From: Azospirillum brasilense
GTDB lineage: Bacteria > Pseudomonadota > Alphaproteobacteria > Azospirillales > Azospirillaceae
Assembly (NCBI RefSeq): GCF_003349955.1
Contig: NZ_QLKQ01000016.1
Location: 1 to 64,000, forward strand
Direction: 5' to 3'
Length of the DNA stretch: 64,000 bases
Shown here: one piece after another, positions 13,153 through 24,121 of the stretch
Layout: every line of letters starts with the position of its first letter
How positions within the stretch are numbered: position 1 is the stretch's first letter
Position numbers and translations under genes: made by a program
The notes under the pieces: generated by a model
What the model was told of the DNA's origin: nothing
The model's database searches: none
Seen by the model: only the letters and a program-made list of their open reading frames with translations

Positions 13153-13325
13153 GGGGGTCCCGCAACTCCCGAACGTCCGGCACACGCGCAACCCCCTCAC
13201 CCTCCCCTCTCCCCGCTTTCGGCGGACCAAAGGTCCGCCTGTCGCGTCAGCGCAAACAAAGTTTGCGCGAAAGCAGAGGGGAGAGGGAACCCCTTCACAG
13301 GGAACACCCATCAGGAGACCACCCC

Positions 13326-16094
<2,769 letters not shown>

Positions 16095-16099
16095 GTGCC

Positions 16100-16579
16100 A
16101 TGGACCGCAACCCGCCACCGCGTCGCGCGCTCGTTCCCATCGACCAGCGGCTGATCGGGAGCGATCCCGGCAAGCCCGCCGTCTTCGGGACCGTGCTGTC
16201 CGGCGACCCTCAGGAAAGTTTCCTGAACCTCTATGACGGCGGCGGGGGGCGGTTCGCCTGCGGGGTCTGGCAATGCACGCCGGGCACCATCGCCATGACC
16301 GACTGGCCCTATGAGGAGTTCTGCGTGCTGCTGGCCGGGCGGGTGGTCATCACCCCCCGGGACGGCGCGCCGCAGGTGCATGGGGAGGGCGACGCCTTCG
16401 TCATTCCCAGAGGCTTCACCGGTGTCTGGGAGGTGCGGGAGACGATCCGCAAATACTACGCGATCGAGAAGCCGCTCGGTCCCCGCGCCGCCGTCCGCCA
16501 GATGTTTCGCGCCCCGCTGTCGCTGGTCCGCCGGCTGTTGGGGCGGGGCGAACCGGCGCTGGCCCGCGGCGGCTTTTAA
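16100..16579 (+). CDS. Cupin-fold protein (Cupin_3 / DUF861-like)
   Basis: 159-residue single-cupin protein starting five bases after the treY stop, so translationally linked to it. The core YEEFCVLLAGRVVITPRDG...GEGDAFVIPRGFTGVWEVRETIRKYYAI matches the ethanolamine-utilisation EutQ/DUF861 type of cupin, which often lacks the full metal-binding set. The C-terminal 30 residues are basic (RQMFRAPLSLVRRLLGRG). Function unknown; linkage to treY could be incidental or could mean a sugar-binding role. An in-frame GTG nine bases upstream is an alternative start. Confidence 0.8.
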   Translation: MDRNPPPRRALVPIDQRLIGSDPGKPAVFGTVLSGDPQESFLNLYDGGGGRFACGVWQCTPGTIAMTDWPYEEFCVLLAGRVVITPRDGAPQVHGEGDAFVIPRGFTGVWEVRETIRKYYAIEKPLGPRAAVRQMFRAPLSLVRRLLGRGEPALARGGF

Positions 16580-16769
16580 AAGAGCCTCCTTGACAGGGTT
16601 GCCTCGCAAAATACCCGATTTCTTCGGTCGGGATTGATCGAATCCCGTCGCCACGCGTTATTCCGTTGGACAGGTGCCCGAACCGGCAAACGAGAGGCAC
16701 CTCATCGGACCATTCCTGCACGACGGCCTGCACCACGGGACGCGACCACAGACGGACGGGAGACAAGTC

Positions 16770-16928
16770 ATGAGCGATCATCGCCAGTGGGTCGAGTTGG
16801 ACCCCAGCAACGGCTCCGAAGCCACCAAGCCGCAGGACGGACAGTCCGTCGCGGCCCCCGCGCAGAACTCCGCCCAGCCGGCGGAAGCCCCCGCGCCGGG
16901 CGGTCCGGAAGGCACTCCGGACCGCTGA
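16770..16928 (+). CDS. Small disordered hypothetical protein (52 aa)
   Basis: 52 residues starting MSDHRQWVELDPSNGSE, then a Pro/Ala/Gln-rich tail ending EGTPDR. The ATG has GGGAG about seven bases upstream. No hydrophobic segment; probably unstructured. Codon use matches neighbours. The 190 bases between the cupin stop and this gene hold no other feature I can support. Family not recognised. Confidence 0.55.
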   Translation: MSDHRQWVELDPSNGSEATKPQDGQSVAAPAQNSAQPAEAPAPGGPEGTPDR

Positions 16929-17002
16929 CGGTCACTGCGCCGGGTCACTCTTCCAGGTCATTCCTGAAGCTTCGGAAAACGGCAGGGCGGGGCCTCAGGG
17001 CC

Positions 17003-17488
17003 TCAGCCCTGCCGCCGCATGGGCTGTTGCACGGCTTGCGGTGCGGTCTGCGGCGCCGGCTGGGGCGCGGCGTTCGCACGCTCGGGCCGCCCGAACAATT
17101 CCAGCGCCGGCGGGATGGAGGACGGGCGCAGGCCCGCCAGGATTTCCCCGACGGCCCCGACCGCGTCGACCAGAGCGTCGGGCATCACCGGCTTGCGCAG
17201 CAGGCCGACCGCGAAATCGCGCGCCTCCTCGCCGCGGTGGTCGAAACCGGTGATCAGCAGGGAGGGGATGTTGTGCTCCTCCCACAGCTTGCGGGCCAGC
17301 GTCAGCCCGTTCTCGCCTCCGGCCAGATAGACGTCCACCAGCGCAAGATCCGGCTGTTCCCGGACACCCAGCCGCGTCGCCTTGGCGGCGTCGCGCAGGG
17401 GACCGACCACCGTGTATCCGGCATTCTCCATCACGGCCTTGATGGCGGGCCCGATCAACGGGTCGTCTTCGACGACGAGCAACTTCAC
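17003..17488 (-). CDS. Stand-alone receiver-domain response regulator with a Pro/Gln-rich tail
   Basis: 161 residues: one CheY-like receiver (1-118) with acidic pair in LLVVEDDPLIG, phospho-acceptor in LALVDVYLAGGENG, Thr in LLITGFD and Lys in LLRKPVMP, followed by a low-complexity tail rich in Pro, Ala and Gln (PQPAPQTAPQAVQQP). No output domain. The start is a GTG at 17488 with AAGGAA eight bases upstream; the longer frame upstream has no receiver-like sequence. Single-receiver proteins act in phosphorelays or as phosphate sinks. No kinase is adjacent. Confidence 0.85.
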   Translation of the reverse strand: MKLLVVEDDPLIGPAIKAVMENAGYTVVGPLRDAAKATRLGVREQPDLALVDVYLAGGENGLTLARKLWEEHNIPSLLITGFDHRGEEARDFAVGLLRKPVMPDALVDAVGAVGEILAGLRPSSIPPALELFGRPERANAAPQPAPQTAPQAVQQPMRRQG

Positions 17489-17701
17489 GGCATCTGTTCC
17501 TTGTTGGCGGACGGCGCGGACCGACGTGGCCCGCAGCGCCCATGTTTGTCGATGCGGTGCATCAATCAAGGGGCTGATTGCGCGCAATGAGCGAGCCGGG
17601 GGGGCACCGAACGGGCAGTGCCATCCGGAGGAGCGAACCCGCCGCCCTCTTTGCGTGTTTGAGACAGTCCAAGCGTGATGCAACCTCCGTGGGAGTCCTG
17701 C

Positions 17702-17920
17702 ATGAAGTTCATCGAATTCACCGACCACGCCGGGGCGCCGGTCCTGATCAACGCCGCGGGCGTTCTGTACCTGCGCGGCATCGAAGGGGAGCGGACCGAG
17801 ATCACCTTCGCCGGACGCGCCGAACCGCTGCTGGTCGCCGCCCCGCTGGACGAGGTGGCCCGGACGCTGGAAGACGCCACGCCGCTACCGCCCGACCCCA
17901 CCCTGGCGCTCGTATCATGA
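17702..17920 (+). CDS. Hypothetical protein (72 aa)
   Basis: 72 residues from the ATG at 17702, preceded by GGGAG seven to eight bases upstream. The sequence MKFIEFTDHAGAPVLINAAGVLYLRG...TEITFAGRAEPLLVAAPLDEVARTLE reads as a small beta-rich domain followed by one helix, resembling small single-domain proteins that bind a ligand through a beta sheet. No known motif. It is divergent from the receiver gene on its left and convergent with the small gene on its right. Confidence 0.6.
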   Translation: MKFIEFTDHAGAPVLINAAGVLYLRGIEGERTEITFAGRAEPLLVAAPLDEVARTLEDATPLPPDPTLALVS

Positions 17921-17930
17921 CGGGCCGGCA

Positions 17931-18107
17931 TCACACGTCGTAGATCGGCCCCGGCGTGGACGTGTTGGCACCGCCGCGCTTGCGCTCCTCCTTCTCGGTC
18001 AGTTCGGCCTCGCCGCCCTGATCGGGCTTGACGGTGCCCTCCTGGGCCTCGTCGATCCGGTCGTCCTTGCGCTGGGGCTGGGTGGCGGGAGTCCGGTCGT
18101 CGTTCAT
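17931..18107 (-). CDS. Small highly charged hypothetical protein (58 aa)
   Basis: 58 residues beginning MNDDRTPATQPQRKDDR, rich in Glu, Lys, Asp and Gln, ending TSTPGPIYDV. It is probably disordered, with a conserved-looking end (GGANTSTPGPIYDV). The ATG at 18107 has GAGGA about six bases upstream; an ATG four codons earlier is the alternative. Neighbouring small genes are similarly hydrophilic and may share stress regulation (inference). Family not recognised. Confidence 0.55.
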   Translation of the reverse strand: MNDDRTPATQPQRKDDRIDEAQEGTVKPDQGGEAELTEKEERKRGGANTSTPGPIYDV

Positions 18108-18274
18108 GACGGTCCTCATGCTGATTGTCGGTTCACCGTATTCAACATTTCGGGGGCCGCGACGTTGCGCCCGTCGCCTGCCCCTTCCGGAGGGCTGATG
18201 CGCGCGCGGCGCGGGTTGCCGGAAACCGCGCACTCCATCACTTTTCGGGGCGAAGACAAACCGGAAGGACCGCC

Positions 18275-18976
18275 ATGATCGACCTTCATTACTGGCCGAC
18301 CCCCAACGGGCACAAGATCACGCTGTTCCTGGAGGAGGCCGGGCTGGATTACACGATCCATCCCGTGGACATCTCCGCCGGGGACCAGTTCAAGCCGGAC
18401 TTCCTGGCGATGTCCCCCAACAACCGCATGCCGGCCATCGTCGACCGCGCTCCGGCCGACGGCGGGGAGCCGCTGTCCGTCTTCGAGTCGGGCGCGATCC
18501 TGATTTATCTGGCGGAGAAGACCGGCAAGTTCCTGCCCGCCGACCTGCGGGGCCGCAAGACGGTTCTGGAGTGGCTGTTCTGGCAGGTGGGTGGCCTCGG
18601 CCCGATGGCCGGGCAGAACCACCATTTCGTGCAGTACGCGCCCGAGCAGATCCCCTACGCCATCGACCGCTATGTGAAGGAGACCAATCGCCTCTACGGC
18701 GTCCTGAACAAGCGTCTGGCCGGCCGCGCCTTCATCGCCGGGGACGAGCTGACCATCGCCGACATGGCCTGCTACCCGTGGGTCGTCCCGCACGAGCGGC
18801 AGCGCCAGAACCTCGCCGACTTCCCCGAGCTGAAGCGCTGGTTCGAAGCGATCCAGGCCCGCCCGGCGACCGTCCGCGCCTACGAGAAGGGTGCGGAACT
18901 GGCCAAGCGCCCGTCGGTCACCGACGAGGGCAAGAAGATCCTCTTCGGCCAGACCGCCGCCAACGTCCAGAAGTGA
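18275..18976 (+). CDS. yfcG: Glutathione S-transferase-like protein (YfcG/YghU type)
   Basis: 233-residue GST-fold protein. The N-terminal thioredoxin-like domain has the nu-class signature TPNGHKITLFLEEAGLDY and the cis-Pro region PNNRMPAIVD, then ESGAILIYLAEKTGKFLP. The all-helical C-terminal domain has the N-capping motif TIADMACYPWVVPHE. E. coli YfcG and YghU are glutathione-dependent disulfide-bond reductases that use Asn/Thr rather than a catalytic Tyr or Ser, and the TPNGHK stretch here fits that. Cytoplasmic. Monocistronic between a minus-strand small gene and convergent bdhA; a strong hairpin follows the stop. Confidence 0.88.
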   Translation: MIDLHYWPTPNGHKITLFLEEAGLDYTIHPVDISAGDQFKPDFLAMSPNNRMPAIVDRAPADGGEPLSVFESGAILIYLAEKTGKFLPADLRGRKTVLEWLFWQVGGLGPMAGQNHHFVQYAPEQIPYAIDRYVKETNRLYGVLNKRLAGRAFIAGDELTIADMACYPWVVPHERQRQNLADFPELKRWFEAIQARPATVRAYEKGAELAKRPSVTDEGKKILFGQTAANVQK

Positions 18977-18983
18977 CGATGAA

Positions 18984-19013
18984 GCCCTCTCCCGCCCGAA
19001 GGCGGGAGAGGGC
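18984..19013. terminator. Strong hairpin between convergent GST and bdhA genes
   Basis: 13-bp perfect stem GCCCTCTCCCGCC/GGCGGGAGAGGGC with a CGAA loop. It has no T-run, so it is either a factor-assisted terminator or an mRNA-stabilising hairpin. It is the shortest member of the CCCTCTCCC repeat family in this window. Confidence 0.6.
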
Positions 19014-19023
19014 GACAAAGTCC

Positions 19024-19809
19024 TTACTGCGCGGTCCAGCCGCCGTCCATCAGCAGGCTGGCCCCGGTCATCTGCGCCGCGGAATCGGAGCACAGGAAGA
19101 CCGCCAGCCCGCCCAGCTCGTCCGGCGTCACGAAGGCGCCGGAGGGCTGCTTGGCGCCGAGCAGTTCCGCCTTCGCCTGAGGCTCCGGGATGTTCCTGGT
19201 CGAGGCGATCGCGTCGATCTGCTTCTGCACCAGCGGGGTGAGCACCCAGCCCGGACAGATGGCGTTGCAGGTGACGCCGGTGCCCGCCGTCTCCAGCGCC
19301 ACCGTCTTGGTCAACCCGACCACGCCGTGCTTGGCCGCGACGTAGGCCGATTTGTTGACCGACGCGACATGGCCGTGCACGGAGGCGATGTTGAGGATGC
19401 GTCCCCAGCCGCGCCGCTTCATGCCCGGCAGGGCGTGGTGGGTGCCGTGGAAGACGGCGGACAGGTTGAGCGCGATCACCGCGTCCCAGCGGTCGGCCGG
19501 GAAGTCCTCCACTGGGGCGACGTGCTGGATGCCGGCGTTGTTCACCAGCACATCGACGGAGCCGAACGTCTCCTCCGCGTGGGCGATCAGCGCGGCGATC
19601 TCCGCCGGCTTGGACAGGTCGGCGCCGTGGTAGCCGACGCGCACGCCGAACTCCGCCGCCAGGCCGGCGCGCAGCTCCTCGATGGCGGCGGCGTCGCCGA
19701 AACCGTTCAGCACCACGTCCGCCCCGGCTCCAGCCAGCGCCCGCGCGATGCCCAAGCCGATCCCGCTGGTCGAGCCGGTGACCACCGCGACCTTCTGAGT
19801 CAAGGTCAT
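19024..19809 (-). CDS. bdhA: 3-hydroxybutyrate dehydrogenase (SDR family)
   Basis: 261-residue classical short-chain dehydrogenase. It has the NAD-binding TGSTSGIG (11-18), NNAG (90-93) and the catalytic triad S143, Y156, K160 (SVHGHVASVNKSAYVAAKHG), a segment characteristic of D-3-hydroxybutyrate dehydrogenases. The tail SDSAAQMTGASLLMDGGWTAQ is also typical. It oxidises D-3-hydroxybutyrate to acetoacetate with NAD. It is last in a minus-strand series after acetoacetyl-CoA synthetase, which would activate its product, so together they complete 3-hydroxybutyrate or PHB-monomer use. A palindromic repeat lies between the two genes. Confidence 0.93.
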   Translation of the reverse strand: MTLTQKVAVVTGSTSGIGLGIARALAGAGADVVLNGFGDAAAIEELRAGLAAEFGVRVGYHGADLSKPAEIAALIAHAEETFGSVDVLVNNAGIQHVAPVEDFPADRWDAVIALNLSAVFHGTHHALPGMKRRGWGRILNIASVHGHVASVNKSAYVAAKHGVVGLTKTVALETAGTGVTCNAICPGWVLTPLVQKQIDAIASTRNIPEPQAKAELLGAKQPSGAFVTPDELGGLAVFLCSDSAAQMTGASLLMDGGWTAQ

Positions 19810-19841
19810 GGCTTATCCTCTGCTGTCTTGATGGTTCGAAT

Positions 19842-20031
19842 TCCCTCTCCCCTCCGGGGAGAGGGTTAGGGTGAGGGGGATGCGCGTTGCGGTACGTCCG
19901 GCAAAAGCATGACCCCCTCACCGACTCTCAGCGGATGCCTCTGGCATCCGCCTGCCGCCGTCAGTCCTGGCCTTCGGCCAGCGCGAGAGGCCCCTTCAGG
20001 CCACCCTCTCCCCAGAGGGGAGAGGGTTGAA
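19842..20031. repeat. Palindromic intergenic repeat, CCCTCTCCC type
   Basis: Starts CCCTCTCCCCTCCGGGGAGA and ends CCCCAGAGGGGAGAGGG, with an inner hairpin GCGGATGCC/GGCATCCGC and CTGGCC/GGCCAG. It occupies almost the whole gap between aacS and bdhA. Confidence 0.9.
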
Positions 20032-20032
20032 T

Positions 20033-22027
20033 TTACCCTTCCAGTTCCGGGCGCTCGCGGAACTCGTCGAGCGCCATGGGATTGGCCAGCGCCTCGGTGT
20101 TCTTGATCGGGCGGCCGTGCACCGCGTCGCGCACCGCCAGTTCGGTGATCTTGCCCGAGCGCGTGCGCGGGATGTCCTTGACCGCCACGATGCGCGCCGG
20201 GACGTGCCGCGGCGAACAGTTCTCCTTGATGCGCTTGCGGATCGTGTCCTCCAGCGCCTTGTCCAGGGTCAGCCCCTCGCGCAGCACCACGAACAGGATG
20301 ACGCGCACGTCGCCGTCCCATTCCTGGCCGATGCACACCGCCTCCAGGATCTCCGGAAGCTGCTCGACCTGCCGATAGATCTCCGCCGTGCCGATGCGCA
20401 CCCCGCCGGGGTTCAGAACCGCGTCCGAGCGCCCGTAGATCACCCAGCCGCCGTGAACGGTGCGCTCGATGAAGTCGCCGTGCGTCCACACGTTGGGGAA
20501 GCGCTCGAAATAGGCCGCCCGGTACTTCGCGCCGTCCGGATCGGCCCAGAAGCCCACCGGCATGCAGGGGAAGGGCCGCGTGCAGACCAGTTCGCCCTTC
20601 TCGCCGCTGACCGCGTGGCCGCTGTCGTCGAAGGCCGCCACCGCCATGCCGAGCCCCGCCGTCTGCAGTTCGCCCGCCCACACCGGCGCCGTCGGGTTGC
20701 CCAGCACGAAGCAGGACACGATGTCCGTGCCGCCGCTGATCGAGGCCAGATGGATGTCCGCCTTGATCGCCCGGTAGACGTACGCGAAGTTCTCCGGCAT
20801 CAGCGGCGAGCCGGTCGATGCCAGCGCCCGCAGCGTGTCGAGCCGGTGCGTGCGCATCGGCTCCAGCCCCGACTTCTCGGCCTGCTGGATGAATTTGGCC
20901 GAGGTGCCGAACAGGGTCATGCCCTCGGCATCGGCGTAGTCGAACAGGATGTTGCCGTCCGGCGCGAAGGGCGAGCCGTCATAGAGCAGCAGCGTCGCCC
21001 CGGCGGCCAGCCCGGAGACCAGCCAGTTCCACATCATCCAACCGCAGGTGGTGTAGTAGAACACCCGGTCGCCCGGCTTCACGTCGCTGTGCAGCCGGTG
21101 CTCCTTGACGTGCTGGAGCAGCGTGCCGCCGGTGCCGTGGACGATGCACTTGGGCTTGCCGGTGGTTCCCGACGAATAGAGGATGAACAGCGGGTGGTTG
21201 AAGGCCACCCGCTCGAAGCTCGGCTCCGCCGCCGCGAAGGGGGCGGTGAAGTCGCCCCAGGTGACGCCGCCGCGGATGGCCGAGACGTCCGGCGTCTCGT
21301 TGACGTAGGGGATGATGACGGCGGCCTTGACGGTGGGCAGCTCGGTCAGCACCTGGGCGATCTTGGCGCGGATGTCGTGACTCTTGCCGTTGTACCAGTA
21401 GGCGTCGGGGGCGAAGAGGACGGTCGGCTCGATCTGGCCGAAGCGGTCGGTGATGCCCTGGGCGCCGAAGTCGGGGGAGCAGGAGGACCAGATGGCCCCC
21501 AGGCTGGCCGTGGCGAGCATGGCGGCCAGCGTCTCGGGCATGTTGGGGACGACGGCGGCGACGCGGTCTCCCTTGCCGACGCCGGCGGCCTTCAGCGCCT
21601 GCTGGAGACGGGAGACCTCGGCCTTCAGCTCGGCGCCGGACCAGCGGCGCTTGACCTTGTCCTCGGCCCAGAAGACGACGGCCTCGCCCTCCGGCGCGTT
21701 GGCGAGCATGTTCTCGGCGTAGTTCAGGCTGGCCTTGGGAAACCAGCGGGCGCCGGGCATCTTGTCGCCATTGGCCAGGGCCACGCCGCCGAGATCGCCC
21801 TTGAGTCCGGCCCACTCCCACAGGAAGCGCCAGAAATCCTCCTTGCCGGCGACCGACCAGTCGTAGAGCGCGTCGTAATCGTCCAGCCGCAGCCCGAAGC
21901 GGGCGCTCGCGGCCTGCCGGAAAGCCGTCAGGTTGGAGGCGGCCACGCGCGCCTCCGAAGGCGTCCACAACGGCTGATCGGAAAGCGGCTGACCAGAAAG
22001 CGATTGACCAGGGGACGGTTGATCCAT
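20033..22027 (-). CDS. aacS: Acetoacetyl-CoA synthetase
   Basis: 664-residue adenylate-forming ligase: acetoacetate + ATP + CoA to acetoacetyl-CoA. ANL motifs are present: the P-loop-like LYSSGTTGKPKCIVHG, GGTDIVSC, the motor Asp segment WTHGDFIERTVHGGWVIYGRSDAVLNPGGVRIG and the C-terminal catalytic Lys in RTRSGKITE. The N-terminal part (LYDWSVAGKEDFWRFLWEW; ARWFPKASLNYAENML) is typical of the AacS branch rather than acetyl-CoA synthetase. The extreme N-terminus is a repetitive SGQPLSDQPL stretch encoded by a 15-bp tandem repeat. It lies 47 bases after livM in the transporter gene series and is followed by bdhA. Confidence 0.95.
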   Translation of the reverse strand: MDQPSPGQSLSGQPLSDQPLWTPSEARVAASNLTAFRQAASARFGLRLDDYDALYDWSVAGKEDFWRFLWEWAGLKGDLGGVALANGDKMPGARWFPKASLNYAENMLANAPEGEAVVFWAEDKVKRRWSGAELKAEVSRLQQALKAAGVGKGDRVAAVVPNMPETLAAMLATASLGAIWSSCSPDFGAQGITDRFGQIEPTVLFAPDAYWYNGKSHDIRAKIAQVLTELPTVKAAVIIPYVNETPDVSAIRGGVTWGDFTAPFAAAEPSFERVAFNHPLFILYSSGTTGKPKCIVHGTGGTLLQHVKEHRLHSDVKPGDRVFYYTTCGWMMWNWLVSGLAAGATLLLYDGSPFAPDGNILFDYADAEGMTLFGTSAKFIQQAEKSGLEPMRTHRLDTLRALASTGSPLMPENFAYVYRAIKADIHLASISGGTDIVSCFVLGNPTAPVWAGELQTAGLGMAVAAFDDSGHAVSGEKGELVCTRPFPCMPVGFWADPDGAKYRAAYFERFPNVWTHGDFIERTVHGGWVIYGRSDAVLNPGGVRIGTAEIYRQVEQLPEILEAVCIGQEWDGDVRVILFVVLREGLTLDKALEDTIRKRIKENCSPRHVPARIVAVKDIPRTRSGKITELAVRDAVHGRPIKNTEALANPMALDEFRERPELEG
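21971..22025 (-). repeat. 15-bp tandem repeat at the 5' end of aacS (about 3.7 copies)
   Basis: Three 15-base units (CGGCTGATCGGAAAG, CGGCTGACCAGAAAG, CGATTGACCAGGGGA on the plus strand) and a partial fourth overlapping the start codon. They encode five-residue repeats of the type S-x-Q-P-L. Being in multiples of three, copy changes would not break the frame. Confidence 0.9.
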
Positions 22028-22074
22028 CTTGCGGTTCCTGATGTTGGCTTTTTATGCCGTTCGGTTCTTGACGT

Positions 22075-23076
22075 TCAGCGGCGGCCGAAGCGGGCCTGGA
22101 GCTCGCCCACGATACCACGGCGGAAGACCAGCACGCAGACCACGAAGATGGCGCCGATGACCACCGGAACCGGCATGCTGGTGGCCGCCAGATAGCTTTC
22201 CAGCGTGACCACGATGGCCGCCCCCACCACCGGGCCGAGCAGCGTGCCCATGCCGCCGAGCAGCGTCATCAGCACCACCTCGCCGGACATCTGCCACGTC
22301 ACGTCGGTCAGCGAGGCGAGCTGGAAGACCAGCGCCTTGGTCCCGCCGGCCAGACCGGCGAGGCTCGCCGACAGCACGAAGGCCAGCAGCTTGTAGCGCT
22401 CCGTCCGGTAGCCCAGCGACACGGCGCGCGGCTCGTTCTCGCGGATCGCCTTCAGCACCTGCCCGAAGGGCGAATGCACCGCGCGCCAGACCACCGCGAA
22501 GCCGACCAGGAACACCGCCAGCACGAAATAGTACATGGACAGCGAGTTGTTGAGGTCGATCACCCCGAACAGATGCCCGCGCGGCACCGCCTGGATGCCG
22601 TCCTCGCCGCCGGTGAACTTGAGCTGCAGGGCCATGAAGAAGACCATCTGCGACAGCGCCAGCGTGATCATGGCGAAGTAGATGCCCTGCCGGCGGATCG
22701 CCAGCGCCCCGAAGGCGAGGCCGAGCAGGGCGGAGAAGCCCATGCCGAGCAGGATGCTGACCTCCGGCCCCAGCCCCCAGACCTTGGCGGAATGGGCGGT
22801 GATGTAGGCCGCCCCGCCGAAGAAGGCGGCGTGGCCGAAGCTCAGCAGCCCGGCGAAACCGATCAGCAGATTGAAGGCGCAGGCGAACAGCGCGAAGCAC
22901 AGCACCTTCATCACGAAGACAGGGTACAGCACGTAGGGTGCGGCCAGCGCGATCAGCAGCCCGATGCCGAGGATGATGGCGTTGCGGGTGCTGTCCTGCC
23001 CCGGACGGCGCAGCGCGATGGTGGTCGTCTGGGTGTCGGCCGTCTTGATTTGGGCCGTCTTGCTTTGGGTGGCCAT
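22075..23076 (-). CDS. livM: Branched-chain amino acid-type ABC transporter, permease LivM
   Basis: 333-residue inner-membrane permease of the LivM family with about nine hydrophobic segments. It carries the typical FNLLIGFAGLLSFGHAAFFG and GIYFAMITLALSQM motifs and the conserved cytoplasmic loop near GLAGGTKALVF. The first 25 residues are polar and partly repetitive (KTAQIKTADTQTTT). It starts three bases after the livH stop, so the two permeases are translationally coupled and form the heterodimeric channel. It is followed by acetoacetyl-CoA synthetase, unusual for a plain leucine importer. Confidence 0.93.
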   Translation of the reverse strand: MATQSKTAQIKTADTQTTTIALRRPGQDSTRNAIILGIGLLIALAAPYVLYPVFVMKVLCFALFACAFNLLIGFAGLLSFGHAAFFGGAAYITAHSAKVWGLGPEVSILLGMGFSALLGLAFGALAIRRQGIYFAMITLALSQMVFFMALQLKFTGGEDGIQAVPRGHLFGVIDLNNSLSMYYFVLAVFLVGFAVVWRAVHSPFGQVLKAIRENEPRAVSLGYRTERYKLLAFVLSASLAGLAGGTKALVFQLASLTDVTWQMSGEVVLMTLLGGMGTLLGPVVGAAIVVTLESYLAATSMPVPVVIGAIFVVCVLVFRRGIVGELQARFGRR

Positions 23077-23079
23077 GGC

Positions 23080-23967
23080 TCAGCGCTCCCGTCCGAAGAG
23101 GCCCGCGGGCTTGATGAGAAGGACGATCGCCATCACGACGAACACCACGATGTTGGAGGCTTCGGGGTAGAAGACCTTGGTCAGGCCCTCCAGCAGCCCC
23201 AGCCCCAGGCCGGTGACGATGGCGCCGAGGATGGAGCCCATGCCGCCGATCACCACCACCGCGAAGACGACGATGATCAGGTTGGTGCCCATCAGGGGCG
23301 ACACTTGGTAAATGGGTGCCGCCAGCACGCCGGCCAGCCCGGCCAGCGCGACGCCGAAGCCGTAGGTGGCGGTGATCATCACCGGCACGTTGATGCCGAA
23401 GGCCTGGACCAGCACCGGGTTTTCCGTGGCGGCGCGCAGATAGGCGCCGAGCCGCGTCCGCTCGATGGCGAACCACGTCCCGAAGCAGACGATCAGCGAG
23501 GCGACGACGACCCAGCCGCGGTAGTTGGGCAGGAACATGAAGCCCAGGTTCTGGCCGCCCTTGAGCGCGTCCGGGATCGGATAGGGCTGGCCCGACACGC
23601 CGTAGAAGTGGCGGAAGGCGCCTTCCATGATCAGGGCGAGGCCGAAGGTCAGCAGCAGGCCGTAGAGATGGTCGAGCTTGTAGAGCCGCGACAGCATGGT
23701 TTTTTCCAGCACCACGCCCAGCAGCCCGACGATCAGCGGCGACAGGCCCAAGGCCCACCAGTAGCCGAGGCCGAGCTTCGTCAGCAGCAGCCACGCCACG
23801 AAGGCGCCGATCATGTAGAGCGCGCCGTGGGCGAAGTTGATGACGTTCAGCATGCCGAAGATGACCGCCAGCCCAAGGCTGAGCAGCGCGTAGAAGGACC
23901 CGTTGATGAGGCCGAGCAGAAGCTGGCCGAACAGGACCTGGGGCGGCACCCCCAGCAAGTCGAACAT
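23080..23967 (-). CDS. livH: Branched-chain amino acid-type ABC transporter, permease LivH
   Basis: 295-residue permease of the LivH family, almost entirely hydrophobic, with the conserved N-terminal GLINGSFYALLSLGLAVIFGMLNVINFAHGALYM region (about 19-52) and the loop GMGSILGAIVTGLGLGLLEG near the C-terminus. It pairs with LivM. A GC-rich inverted repeat of about 90 bases separates it from livK upstream, which may lower permease expression relative to the abundant binding protein (inference). Confidence 0.93.
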   Translation of the reverse strand: MFDLLGVPPQVLFGQLLLGLINGSFYALLSLGLAVIFGMLNVINFAHGALYMIGAFVAWLLLTKLGLGYWWALGLSPLIVGLLGVVLEKTMLSRLYKLDHLYGLLLTFGLALIMEGAFRHFYGVSGQPYPIPDALKGGQNLGFMFLPNYRGWVVVASLIVCFGTWFAIERTRLGAYLRAATENPVLVQAFGINVPVMITATYGFGVALAGLAGVLAAPIYQVSPLMGTNLIIVVFAVVVIGGMGSILGAIVTGLGLGLLEGLTKVFYPEASNIVVFVVMAIVLLIKPAGLFGRER

Positions 23968-24021
23968 GACCGTCCCTCCCTGTGTATCGGACTTTTGATT
24001 TTTTGATTGGGTGCTTGGGGT

Positions 24022-24109
24022 GGGCCCCCTCCCTAACCCTCCCCCGCTGCGCAGGGGAGGGAACTTAGCCCTCCCTCACCGAAGGTGGGGGAGGGTTGGG
24101 AGGGGGCCC
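24022..24109. repeat. Long GC-rich inverted repeat between livK and livH (CCCTCCCCC type)
   Basis: Arms at 24022-24045 and 24087-24109 are reverse complements except for one base. The inner sequence CGCTGCGCAGGGGAGGGAA is shared with the repeats at 35584-35662 and, in variant form, within cobG. Its position after the binding-protein gene suits an mRNA-stabilising or attenuating hairpin. Confidence 0.9.
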
Positions 24110-24121
24110 GACGCGACAACC

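Noticed and set aside
16580-16769. TTGACA at about 16590 as a promoter for the 52-residue protein
   Set aside because: No acceptable -10 box at 16-18 bases; too weak to list.
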